From Siccirubricoccus phaeus (lineage in GTDB: Bacteria > Pseudomonadota > Alphaproteobacteria > Acetobacterales > Acetobacteraceae): 64,000 bases of DNA. Both the position numbers and the translations under genes were made by a program. Below the pieces are notes generated by a model. It did not search any database. It saw only the letters and a program-made list of their open reading frames with translations, and was not told the origin of the DNA. Location of the stretch: positions 1 to 64,000 of the forward strand of contig NZ_SRXO01000009.1 in NCBI RefSeq assembly GCF_008360935.1. Direction: 5' to 3'. Of this stretch, positions 34,062 through 41,568 are shown piece by piece. Each line of letters opens with the position of its first letter. The first letter of the stretch is position 1.

Positions 34062-34078
34062 GGTTGTATCATACAACC
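34062..34078. promoter_or_regulatory. 17-bp perfect palindrome, likely MarR operator
   Basis: GGTTGTAT-C-ATACAACC is a perfect dyad 13 bp before the marR-type start, AT-rich in a GC-rich context. TTGGCC…TTGTAT-like promoter elements overlap it. MarR dimers bind palindromes of this size, so it is the likely autorepression site for the marR–SDR operon. Confidence 0.8.
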
Positions 34079-34091
34079 AAACCTCCACCCC

Positions 34092-34565
34092 ATGCCCGCC
34101 AGCCCGCCCGACCCCCGCATCCCGCCCATCCGCGACGCCTCCCGCCGCCTGGTGCGGGAGCTGGGCTTCCTGCGCCCCACCCTGGCGGGCACCGACCTGC
34201 CCGCCTCCGCCGTGCATGCGCTGGTGGAGATCGGCCGCGCCGGCCCCCTCCGCGCCGCCGAACTGGCCGAGCGGCTGGTGCTGGAGAAATCCAGCGTCAG
34301 CCGGATGCTGGCCAAGCTGGTCGCCGCCGGCGAGCTGGCCGAGACCCCCAGCCCCGAGGATGGCCGGGCCAAGCTGCTCTCCCTGACGCCGCGGGGCGAG
34401 GCGAGCCTCGCCCGCATCGATGCCTTTGCCGAGGCCCAGGTGGCAGCCGCGCTGCGCCGCATGCCGCCAGCCGCCGCCGCCGGCCTGGCCGAGGGCCTGG
34501 CCGCCTATGCCGCGGCGCTTGCCGCCTGCCGCCGGGAAGGGGAATCACGCGATGGAGGAGGCTGA
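34092..34565 (+). CDS. MarR family transcriptional regulator
   Basis: A 157-residue MarR-type winged-helix repressor. The recognition helix region AELAERLVLEKSSVSRMLAKLVAAGEL and the wing ETPSPEDGRAKLLSLTPRG are clear. MarR proteins release DNA on binding small aromatic or oxidant ligands. A perfect 17-bp palindrome lies directly upstream. Its end overlaps the SDR gene by 14 bases, so the reductase is the probable controlled function, perhaps acting on the inducing ligand. Confidence 0.93.
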   Translation: MPASPPDPRIPPIRDASRRLVRELGFLRPTLAGTDLPASAVHALVEIGRAGPLRAAELAERLVLEKSSVSRMLAKLVAAGELAETPSPEDGRAKLLSLTPRGEASLARIDAFAEAQVAAALRRMPPAAAAGLAEGLAAYAAALAACRREGESRDGGG

Positions 34566-35361
34566 ACTGACCGCCCTGGCCGGGCCGCGCCCCGCCTTGC
34601 CCGCCGCCGGCAGGCTGCGGGGGAAGATTTGCCTCGTCACCGGCGCCACCAGCGGCATCGGCCGCGCCGCCGCGCTGCGCATGGCGGCGGAGGGCGCCGC
34701 CGCGGTGGTGGTCTCCGGCCGCCGCCACGCGCTGGGGCAGGCGGTGGCCGCCGAGATCGCCGCCCTGGGCGCCGAGCCGCTTTTCCTCGCCGGCGATGTG
34801 ACGCGAGAGGCGGATGCGGCGGCGCTGGTCGCCGCGACGCTGGCCCGCTTCGGCCGGCTGGACCGTGCCTTCCACAATGCCGGCTTCCAGGAACGCCGCG
34901 CGCCCCTCGCCGCGCAAGGCGATGCGGTCTACGCCCAGGTCTTCGACAGCAATGTCCGCGCCCTCTGCCATGCGCTGCGCCACCAGGTGCCGGCCCTGCT
35001 GGCGGCGGGCGGCGGGGCGATGGTGGTGAACGCCAGCGTCAGCGGGCTGCGCAACCCCAATCCGGGGCTGGGGCTCTACTCCGCCTCCAAGGCCGCGGCC
35101 ATTGCGCTGACGCGGACGGCGGCGCTGGAGAATGCGCCGCTGGGGCTGCGGATCAACGCCGTGGCGCCGGGGCGGGTGGTGACGGAGATGATGCTGGGCT
35201 CCGGCATTGCCGATATGCGCCAGGTGGCGGCCGGCCTGCCGCTGCGCCGCATGGGCCACCCGGAGGAGGTGGCGGCGGCCGTCTGTTGGCTGCTGTCCGA
35301 GGAGGCCAGCTTCGTGGTCGGACATGTGCTATGCACGGATGGGGGCTTCCTGGCGGGGTGA
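34552..35361 (+). CDS. short-chain dehydrogenase/reductase (SDR)
   Basis: A 269-residue classical SDR. TGATSGIG (30–37) is the cofactor motif, HNAGFQER stands in for the NNAG motif, and YSASK has the catalytic Tyr176 and Lys180 with Ser in VVNASVSG. The C-terminal LLSEEASFVVGHVLCTDGGFLAG is the usual tetramer/cofactor end. The start ATG at 34552 lies inside the marR 3' end. A 15–20-residue N-terminal extension precedes the Rossmann fold. Substrate unknown; expression is probably induced by the MarR ligand. Confidence 0.93.
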   Translation: MEEAELTALAGPRPALPAAGRLRGKICLVTGATSGIGRAAALRMAAEGAAAVVVSGRRHALGQAVAAEIAALGAEPLFLAGDVTREADAAALVAATLARFGRLDRAFHNAGFQERRAPLAAQGDAVYAQVFDSNVRALCHALRHQVPALLAAGGGAMVVNASVSGLRNPNPGLGLYSASKAAAIALTRTAALENAPLGLRINAVAPGRVVTEMMLGSGIADMRQVAAGLPLRRMGHPEEVAAAVCWLLSEEASFVVGHVLCTDGGFLAG

Positions 35362-35387
35362 GGTCGGGGGGACGGCCTGCTCCCTGC

Positions 35388-35490
35388 CGCTCTGCGGGAG
35401 GGTCGGGGTGGGGGTGCCGGTCCCGCTACGCGCAGCGCCCGGCCGCCACCCCCACCCTAACCCTCCCCCGCCCGCGGGGAGGGGACAGCG
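35388..35490. repeat. inverted repeat element encoding the C-terminus of LpxB
   Basis: CTGCGGGAGGGTCGGGGTGGGGGT and ACCCCCACCCTAACCCTCCCCCG face each other across GCCGGTCCCGCTACGCGCAG. The right half matches 27540–27592 and 33980–34025. The lpxB stop codon (35426–35428) lies inside the element. Confidence 0.75.
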
Positions 35491-36616
35491 CCGCGATCAC
35501 CGCGGCCGCCGCCGCCTCGCTCGGCAGTCCTTCCGCCGGGCGCAGCTTCGCCAGCACCTCGGCAAATCCGGCGCGCTGGGCCGCCGCCGCGGCCGGGTTC
35601 CGCAGCAGGGGCAGCACCGCCGCGGCCAGCGCCTCCGGCGTGCAGGCCTCCTGCAGCTTCTCCGGCACCACTTCCCGCTCCGCCAGCAGATTGACGAGAG
35701 AGGCGAAGCGCACCTTGACCAGCCTTCGCACGATCGCGGCGGTGACGGGGTTGACCCGGTAGCCGATCACATGCGGCACGCCCGCCACCGCCATCTCCAG
35801 GCTGGAGGTGCCGGATTTGATGAGGCCCGCCGCCGCAGCCGCATAAGCGTCCTGCTTCTCCGCCGGCGTCCGCACCAGGATGGGCGGCACGGGCCAATGG
35901 GCGCTGCCTTGCCGCACCGCTTCCTCGACCGGCCCGGCCAGCGCCACCACGGGGCGCAGCCCGGGCTCCGCCGCCAGCAGGCGCTGTACCGCTGCGCCGA
36001 AGAGAGGCAGCAGCCGCGCCACCTCGCCGCGCCGGCTGCCGGGCATCACCAGCAGCACCTTCTCCGCCGGCCCTATCCCATGCGCGGCGCGGAAGCGGGC
36101 GGCATCGCCCCGGTCGGCGCCGCTCTCCAGCACCGGGTGGCCGACGAAGCGCACCCTGATGCCGGCGGCCTCGAAGAAGGGCGGCTCGAAGGGCAACAGG
36201 GCCAGCAGCAGATCCACCCGCCGGGCGATCTTCTTCACCCGCCCCGGCCGCCAGGCCCAGAGCTGCGGCGCCACGTAATGCACCACCCGGACGCCGCGCG
36301 GCCGCACCCGGGCGGCGATGCGCAGGGTGAAGCTGGGGGCGTCGATCGTCACCAGCACGGCGGGCTGCCGGGCGAGGATATCCGCCTCCACCTCATCCAG
36401 CCGGCGCAGCAGGCGGCGGAGGCTGGGCAGCACCTCCATCAGCCCCATCAGGGACAGCTCGCGCATGGGGAAGAGGCTCTGCAGCCCCTCGGCCGCCATG
36501 CGTTCGCCGCCGACGCCGGCGAACTCCACGCCGGGCAGGCGGCGCTGCAACGCCGCCATCAGGCGGCCGCCGAGGAGGTCGCCGGAGGCTTCGCCGGCGA
36601 GGAGGTAAATTACCAC
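35426..36616 (-). CDS. lpxB: lipid-A-disaccharide synthase
   Basis: A 396-residue peripheral membrane glycosyltransferase joining UDP-2,3-diacylglucosamine and lipid X in lipid A synthesis. IYLLAGEASGDLLGGRLM at the start, MGLMEVLPSLRRL, YVAPQLWAWRPGR, VGHPVLE, VMPGSRRGEVARLLPLF and LIKSGTSSLEMAVAGVPHVIGYRVN are family hallmarks. The start is GTG at 36616. The last 20 residues or so (PPRGRGRVRVGV…) are encoded by a dispersed repeat, so the natural end has been replaced or extended; the catalytic body ends before it. The other lpx genes are not in the window. Confidence 0.95.
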   Translation of the reverse strand: MVIYLLAGEASGDLLGGRLMAALQRRLPGVEFAGVGGERMAAEGLQSLFPMRELSLMGLMEVLPSLRRLLRRLDEVEADILARQPAVLVTIDAPSFTLRIAARVRPRGVRVVHYVAPQLWAWRPGRVKKIARRVDLLLALLPFEPPFFEAAGIRVRFVGHPVLESGADRGDAARFRAAHGIGPAEKVLLVMPGSRRGEVARLLPLFGAAVQRLLAAEPGLRPVVALAGPVEEAVRQGSAHWPVPPILVRTPAEKQDAYAAAAAGLIKSGTSSLEMAVAGVPHVIGYRVNPVTAAIVRRLVKVRFASLVNLLAEREVVPEKLQEACTPEALAAAVLPLLRNPAAAAAQRAGFAEVLAKLRPAEGLPSEAAAAAVIAALSPPRGRGRVRVGVAAGRCA

Positions 36617-36624
36617 CGCAGTGT

Positions 36625-36791
36625 TGAGGAAGGGCGCTGCCCTGCCTCAAACTCCAACCCGCCAAGGGCCGAAGGGCCCTTGGAACCCTTGAGTCGGCGG
36701 TTCCAACCGCGACGCGCAAACTCCCGGTTTCCAAAGGCCCTTCGGCCTTTGGCGGGGGAGAGTTCGAGAGGGGGCAGAGCCCCCTCTCGCC
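36625..36791. repeat. dispersed hairpin repeat between lpxB and nitrilase-like gene
   Basis: Contains CCAAGGGCC-GAAG-GGCCCTTGG, then CCAAAGGCC-CTTC-GGCCTTTGG, then GAGAGGGGGCAGAGCCCCCTCTC, the same order as 15420–15548. It ends exactly at the stop codon of the nitrilase-like gene. It probably terminates that transcript just before the lpxB start. Confidence 0.75.
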
Positions 36792-37670
36792 TCACCGGAA
36801 CACCCCCAACGCCGGCACCGCCACCGGCGCCTGCGGCCAATCCCGATGGTTCAGCACCGCCCCGTCCCGTCGCACCGCGTCGATCCGCGCCGGATCCAGC
36901 GTCGCGTACACCCAGCCCGGCATGTCCAGCGCCCCGCGCGCCACCACCCCATCTTCCGGAAACCCCCGGTCGATCGGCCCGAACACACTCGCAAAACCCC
37001 GGTTCGCATCCAGCGCCGCCGACCAGGGCGCCTCCCCCACCGTCGGCGCCACCGCGACGAAGCACTGATTCTCCAGCGCCCGCGCCTGCGCCGCGAAGCG
37101 CACCCGGTTGAAGCCATGCATGGTGTCCGTGCAGCTCGGCACCAGCACCAGCCAGGCGCCGGCCTCCACCTGCGCCCGCACATGCTTGGGGAATTCCGCA
37201 TCGTAGCAGATGGAGATGCCGATCCTTCCCCAGGGCGTCTCGAACACCGCCGGCCCCGCGCCGGCGGCAACCCCCCAGCGCTCCCGCTCGAATCGCGTCA
37301 TCGCCATCTTGTCCTGGAAGGCGAGCCGCCCGTCCGGCGCGATCAGCGGCGCCCGGTTCACCACGCGCCCGCCCTCCGCCATGGGCAGGCTGCCCGGCAC
37401 CAGCCACACGCCGTGCCTTCGCGCCACGCCGCGCATCGCCTCCAGCAGCGCCGGCGCCGCCGCCACCATGGCGCGCAGCTCCGCCGCCTCATCCGCCACC
37501 TGGCCGGAGAGCGCCGTCCCCAGCTCCACGCAGGCATATTCCGGCATCACCAGCAGATCGGCCCGCGGCGCCGCCTCCGCCACCAGCGCCGCCAGCTTCG
37601 CGGCATAGGCGGCGACGTCCGGCGTGCGCTCCACCGGCCAGGCGAGGCTCGCCAGCCGCAGCGCGCTCAC
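36792..37670 (-). CDS. carbon–nitrogen hydrolase (nitrilase superfamily)
   Basis: A 292-residue nitrilase-superfamily amidase. The triad is complete: Glu44 (VMPEYACVE), Lys121 (FQDKMAMTRFE) and Cys155 (ISICYDAEFP). It hydrolyses amides or nitriles in the cytoplasm; the YDAEFP cysteine motif resembles N-carbamoyl-type amidases and unassigned branch members. It overlaps a GNAT acetyltransferase gene by four bases upstream, a pairing commonly seen for this branch. Substrate unknown. Confidence 0.92.
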   Translation of the reverse strand: MSALRLASLAWPVERTPDVAAYAAKLAALVAEAAPRADLLVMPEYACVELGTALSGQVADEAAELRAMVAAAPALLEAMRGVARRHGVWLVPGSLPMAEGGRVVNRAPLIAPDGRLAFQDKMAMTRFERERWGVAAGAGPAVFETPWGRIGISICYDAEFPKHVRAQVEAGAWLVLVPSCTDTMHGFNRVRFAAQARALENQCFVAVAPTVGEAPWSAALDANRGFASVFGPIDRGFPEDGVVARGALDMPGWVYATLDPARIDAVRRDGAVLNHRDWPQAPVAVPALGVFR

Positions 37671-38266
37671 AACGGATCCTTCAGCCAGAAGCCGAGGCTG
37701 TGCGGCGTTTCTCGGTCATCCCCCGGCTCCCGCCAGCGGAAGACGCAGGAGAGGTCGGGCCGCGGCGTGTAGCCGCGCTTCCGCCAGAACGCATCCAGTG
37801 GCACGTAATCCTTCGGCTTGCGCGGGTCATTGGCGTTGCGCACCACGGCGCAGAAGCAGGTGGCCGCCAGGCCGAGCGCCCTGGCATGCGCCTCCCGCGC
37901 CGCGAAGAACCCCACCCCGGCACCGCGGCCGCGATACTCCCGCAGCAGCACGCTTTCGCCGAAATAGCAGAAGCGCGCCGGGTCCAACCCGCGCTTCAGG
38001 AAGGCGCTGCGCACCTCGGCATGCGTCTCCGCCATGGGCTGGCAGGTGGCCATGCCGACGGGCGTCTCGCCGTCGAAGGCGATCACCGCCGCGGCGCCAT
38101 CGCCCTGGGCATAGGCGGTCAGGTATTCCTCCTCCGAGGCTGCATCGCCGGCGTAGAGATAGGGCCATTCGGCGAAGACGGCGATGCGCAGCCCGGCCAG
38201 CGCCGGGAAGAGCGGCCGCAGCGCGGCGCCGGTCAGGGTTTCGAGGCGAAGCGGCGGGGCTGGCAT
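37667..38266 (-). CDS. GNAT family N-acetyltransferase
   Basis: A 199-residue GNAT acetyltransferase. The acetyl-CoA pyrophosphate loop is at LREYRGRGAGVGFFAAREAHA; AVIAFDGETPVGMATCQPM is the preceding strand pair, and FWRKRGYTPRPDLSCVFRW closes the fold. Start ATG 38266. It is coupled to the nitrilase-like amidase downstream (four-base overlap). The two may acetylate and hydrolyse the same amine or amide, or act on a peptide/amino-acid derivative; not determinable. Confidence 0.92.
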   Translation of the reverse strand: MPAPPLRLETLTGAALRPLFPALAGLRIAVFAEWPYLYAGDAASEEEYLTAYAQGDGAAAVIAFDGETPVGMATCQPMAETHAEVRSAFLKRGLDPARFCYFGESVLLREYRGRGAGVGFFAAREAHARALGLAATCFCAVVRNANDPRKPKDYVPLDAFWRKRGYTPRPDLSCVFRWREPGDDRETPHSLGFWLKDPL

Positions 38267-38436
38267 GGCGCCAGGGATAGGCGGGCGCCCCGCCCCGCGC
38301 AACGGCCGAAGCGGCAAGGCATGCGGCCCTGGCGCATGGCTGGCGCGGCACCGGCGGGAGAGGCTGGTACGGTCGTGTTCATCGTGATGCGATGAGGTCA
38401 CCGAAGCGTCATGGAATCACGCGACCGAACAATGAG

Positions 38437-38583
38437 CTAGAGCGGGGCGGGTGAGCGCAGCTCAACCGATCCCGCTCTAGGGCGGTTTCACGCTGACTGT
38501 GCAGCGCGAAACCACTCTAACTTATGGATTGTAGAGCAGATTCACGCCTCCGGGCGATGCCGCCCTCCGGCGATCTGCTCTAG
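38437..38583. repeat. CTAG-jointed palindromic repeat, three modules
   Basis: Three hairpin modules in a row: 38437–38480 (CTAGAGCGGGGCG…CGCTCTAG), 38477–38520 sharing the CTAG at 38477, and 38532–38583 (TAGAGCAGATTC…ATCTGCTCTAG). Left flank 38409–38440 matches 47351–47381 in reverse complement. The last CTAG holds the TAG stop of the MBL gene. Modules two and three recur inverted at 124–230, module one inverted at 47311–47354. Confidence 0.9.
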
Positions 38584-39398
38584 GGCGCCACCATCTCCGT
38601 CGCCCAGGCGCAGTACCGCGCCGCGCTTTTCGCCAGCGCCGCTTTTGCCCCGGTCACGATCTCCCGCTCGTGGAAGGCGCCGTAGATCGCGTCGAAGGCC
38701 AGCCCCGCGCAATATGCCGCCATGCGCTGCACCTCGGCCGGCGGCAGCGGGATCAGGCAGGGGTAGCTGCGCATGAAGCCCAGATGCTTGCGGTCCGGCA
38801 GCACCTGCAGGACGTCGCCCGAAAGCAGCGCGCCGCGCCCGCCCGCCCCCGCCGCCCAGTGCGCGACGGCCCCGCCGGCGAAATGCCCGCCCAGCCGGTG
38901 CAGCGTGAGCCCCGGCAGCACCGGCTGGGCCTCGCCTTCCCAGAAGCGCAGGCAGGGATCGGGCCGCATCACATGCTGCCGGTCCGCCGCATGCAGCCAG
39001 ACCGGCACACCGAATTCCCGCCCCCATTCCACCATGGTGGAATAGTAGTGCGGATGGCTGATCCCCACCCCCGCCAGCCCGCCCAGCGCCCGGACCAGCG
39101 CGATCGTCGCCGCGTCCAGCAGCGCGATGCAGTCCCAGAGGAAATTCCCCGCCCCCGTCCGCACCAGCAGCGCCCGCTGGTCGATCCCCACGGCCGGCAC
39201 GCTGCGGATGGCCAGCAGCTCCGCCTCCAGCGCCCGCCAGGTATTAGCATGGCCGCGGCGCAGCGCTTCCAGCGTGGTCCAGCCCTGGCCGCGCGCCGGC
39301 ACATATTGCCGCTCATCCTCGCAGATCGGGCAGGCGGGCGGCGGCGCCAGGCTTTCGGCGAATTGGGTGGAACAGGTCTGGCAGAGGAAATGCGGCAT
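38580..39398 (-). CDS. MBL-fold hydrolase with N-terminal zinc ribbon
   Basis: A 272-residue protein with an N-terminal zinc-ribbon (Cys6, Cys9, Cys23, Cys26: CQTC and CPIC) followed by a metallo-beta-lactamase-like domain. The metal motif is degenerate: HPHYYS replaces HxHxDH, while HRLGGHFAGG and LLSGDVLQV provide the later His and Asp ligands. This composition matches a family of 'hydrolases' of unknown substrate in proteobacteria. Its start touches the DsbA-like gene stop (TGATG), so it is the last gene of the M48–DsbA–MBL operon. The TAG stop is provided by a CTAG repeat. Confidence 0.85.
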   Translation of the reverse strand: MPHFLCQTCSTQFAESLAPPPACPICEDERQYVPARGQGWTTLEALRRGHANTWRALEAELLAIRSVPAVGIDQRALLVRTGAGNFLWDCIALLDAATIALVRALGGLAGVGISHPHYYSTMVEWGREFGVPVWLHAADRQHVMRPDPCLRFWEGEAQPVLPGLTLHRLGGHFAGGAVAHWAAGAGGRGALLSGDVLQVLPDRKHLGFMRSYPCLIPLPPAEVQRMAAYCAGLAFDAIYGAFHEREIVTGAKAALAKSAARYCAWATEMVAP

Positions 39399-40138
39399 CA
39401 GAGGCGCTCCCGCGCCTCGGTCACCAGCCGCTCCAGCGTGGCGAGATCGACCGCGCCCGGGATCAGCCGGTCGCCGATCACCAGCGCCGGCGTGCCCTCG
39501 ATGCGCAGCGCCATGGCAAGGCGCCCATTCGCCTCCAGCCGGCGCTGGATGGCCGGGTCCTCCATGTCCCGCCGCAGCCGGGACCAGTCGAGGCCGAGCC
39601 GTTCCGCCTCCCGTCGCAGCACCGGCTCGGTCGGCTCCTCGCGCAGCCGCATCAGCGCGTCCTGCAACGGAACGTATTTGCCCTGGGCCTGGGCGGCCAG
39701 CAGCGCGCGGCTGGCGGTGCGGCTGTTGGGGCCGAGGATCGGCAGGTCCTTCAGCACCAGTCGCACATCCGGCTGGCGCCGCAACAACTCCTCCATCACC
39801 GGGTGGAGCTGCTTGCAATAGCCGCAGCGGGCATCGAAGAACTCCACCAGGGTGACGCGCCCCTGGGGGTTGCCCTTCACCGGGTCGCGCGGGTCCTGGA
39901 ACAGCGCCGGGGCATTGCCCCCGATGGCGTTGCGCGCGGCGCCGTCCCGCGCCGCGTTCTCCGCCGCCTCCAGCGCGCTGAGCGCGTCGCGCAGGATGCT
40001 CGGGTCGCGCCGCAGCGCCTCGCGCATGATCTCGACGATGGCGGCGCGCTGCTCGGCGGTGAAAGGGTCCGCCACGGCCGGACCGGGCCAGGCGAAAGGC
40101 GGCCAGGCCAGCAAAGTCGCCAGGATCAGTTTCCTCAT
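39398..40138 (-). CDS. DsbA family thiol-disulfide oxidoreductase
   Basis: A 246-residue periplasmic thioredoxin-fold protein. It has a signal peptide ending PAVADP near residue 23, a helical N-terminal segment (AEQRAAIVEIMREALRRDPSIL) typical of ScsC/Com1-like DsbA relatives, the active site CGYC (Cys105–Cys108) in FFDARCGYCKQLHP, and the cis-Pro motif GTPALVIGDRLIPG. It would form or reshuffle disulfides, and the N-terminal helix suggests oligomerisation. It overlaps the M48 protease gene by four bases. Together they suggest envelope protein quality control. Confidence 0.93.
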   Translation of the reverse strand: MRKLILATLLAWPPFAWPGPAVADPFTAEQRAAIVEIMREALRRDPSILRDALSALEAAENAARDGAARNAIGGNAPALFQDPRDPVKGNPQGRVTLVEFFDARCGYCKQLHPVMEELLRRQPDVRLVLKDLPILGPNSRTASRALLAAQAQGKYVPLQDALMRLREEPTEPVLRREAERLGLDWSRLRRDMEDPAIQRRLEANGRLAMALRIEGTPALVIGDRLIPGAVDLATLERLVTEARERL

Positions 40139-41568
40139 CGCGGCCTCCGGCGCATGGCGTCATCCTGGTCCCGCTGTTCGCGCGTCAGGTTGTCGCGTTG
40201 GGCGGCGAAGCGCAAATCCTGGGCTCGCAACTTTAAGGCACCAGGGGGCAGCGCCTCTTCCGCGCGCCGGGCGAGGAAGCGGGCGCGGGGATAGTCGCCG
40301 TCCAGCATCGCCTCCTCGGCCAGGGCCAGATCGGCCTGGGGCAACTGGCCCAGCCTGCCATGCGCGGTGCCGAGCTGCCGCCAGGTGAAGCCGCTGTCCC
40401 GTTCCGCCCTCAGGCTCCATTCGAATTCCGTCACGGCCGCCTGCAGCCGGGCGGTGCCGCCCGCCTCCATCAGCGCGCGGCCGTACAGGGTGCGCAGCAG
40501 CGGCTCGTTCGGCGCCAGCCGCACCGCTTCCCGCAGCGGCGCCAGGGCGGCCTCGGGGCGGCCGGCCTCGAACAGGATCTGCCCCTGCAGCTCGCGCAGC
40601 CAGGGATTGCCCGGCTGCTCCTGCAACAAGGGGTCGAGCAGCGCCAGCGCGCTGTCCGCCCTTCCGGTGCGGTACTGCGCCACCGCCCTGGCATAGCGCG
40701 CGGGGGCGGAGGCATCGCTGTCCGGGTAGCGCCGCCAGGTGGTGAGCGGCGGGTCGATGAAGCCGTCCAGCTTCGCCTTCGCCATGCGGAAGGCAGGCTC
40801 GAATTCCGGCGGGAAGCCGCCCGCAGCACCACCCCCCGGGCGGCGGGCGACCACGGTCGCGACGAAATCCATCCGGTCCCGGGACAGCGGATGGGTGCGC
40901 AGATAGGGGTCCTGCCGCGCCGTCACCAGCGCCTCCTGCTCCCTGAGCTTGCCGAGGAGCTGCAGCAGCCCGTCCGCCGGCCAGCCCAGCCGGGCGAGAT
41001 AGGTGATGCCGGCCTGGTCCGCCGCCTGTTCCTGCGCTCTTGTGAAGGCCAGCAGCTCCTGCTGCGCGAGCGCCGGGCCGCTCAGGATCGCCGCGCCGGG
41101 ATTGCCGCCGACATTGCGCCCGCCGGCCGCCGCCACCGCCCCGCCCAGCAGCATGCCGGCGACGGAACGGATCATCGCGTTCCGCATCTCCTCCGGCAGC
41201 CGGGCGACGTGGCCGCCGGCGATATGCCCGGTCTCATGCGCCAGCACCCCGACCAGCTCCCCGACGCTGCCGGATTGCTGGATCAGGCCGGTATGGATGA
41301 AGAGCCGGTTGCCAGTGGTGACGAAGGCGTTTATCGCCCGCGCCTGGATCAGGGATATCCGTACCAGGGCCGGGTCGACTCCGGCGGTGCGGAACAGGGG
41401 GGTGGTGAGGGTGCGGAGGAGCCGTTCGATCTCCGCATCCCGCACCAGCACGGTACTTTCTGTCTGGGCGCTGGCGCGCCCCGGCAGCAGCCAGGGGGCC
41501 AGGGACGCCAGCATGAGGATCAGCGCCGATGCCCAGCGTGCGGCGAAAGGGAAGAGCGCATTCCGCAT
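40135..41568 (-). CDS. M48 family metalloprotease with TPR repeats (BepA-like)
   Basis: A 477-residue periplasmic zinc protease. It has a signal peptide (FAARWASALILMLASLAPWLL…ASAQ), the zinc motif HETGH (His111, Glu112, His115) in VLAHETGHIAGGHVARL, the third ligand in EQAADQAGITYLA, and a C-terminal TPR region (ARYARAVAQYRTGRADSALALLDPLL, NPWLRELQGQILFEAGRPEAALAPL). The architecture equals BepA (YfgC), which assists outer-membrane assembly, including LptD. It starts the operon with a DsbA-like protein. The start ATG at 41568 overlaps the start of the divergent GGT-like gene by two bases. Confidence 0.93.
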   Translation of the reverse strand: MRNALFPFAARWASALILMLASLAPWLLPGRASAQTESTVLVRDAEIERLLRTLTTPLFRTAGVDPALVRISLIQARAINAFVTTGNRLFIHTGLIQQSGSVGELVGVLAHETGHIAGGHVARLPEEMRNAMIRSVAGMLLGGAVAAAGGRNVGGNPGAAILSGPALAQQELLAFTRAQEQAADQAGITYLARLGWPADGLLQLLGKLREQEALVTARQDPYLRTHPLSRDRMDFVATVVARRPGGGAAGGFPPEFEPAFRMAKAKLDGFIDPPLTTWRRYPDSDASAPARYARAVAQYRTGRADSALALLDPLLQEQPGNPWLRELQGQILFEAGRPEAALAPLREAVRLAPNEPLLRTLYGRALMEAGGTARLQAAVTEFEWSLRAERDSGFTWRQLGTAHGRLGQLPQADLALAEEAMLDGDYPRARFLARRAEEALPPGALKLRAQDLRFAAQRDNLTREQRDQDDAMRRRPR

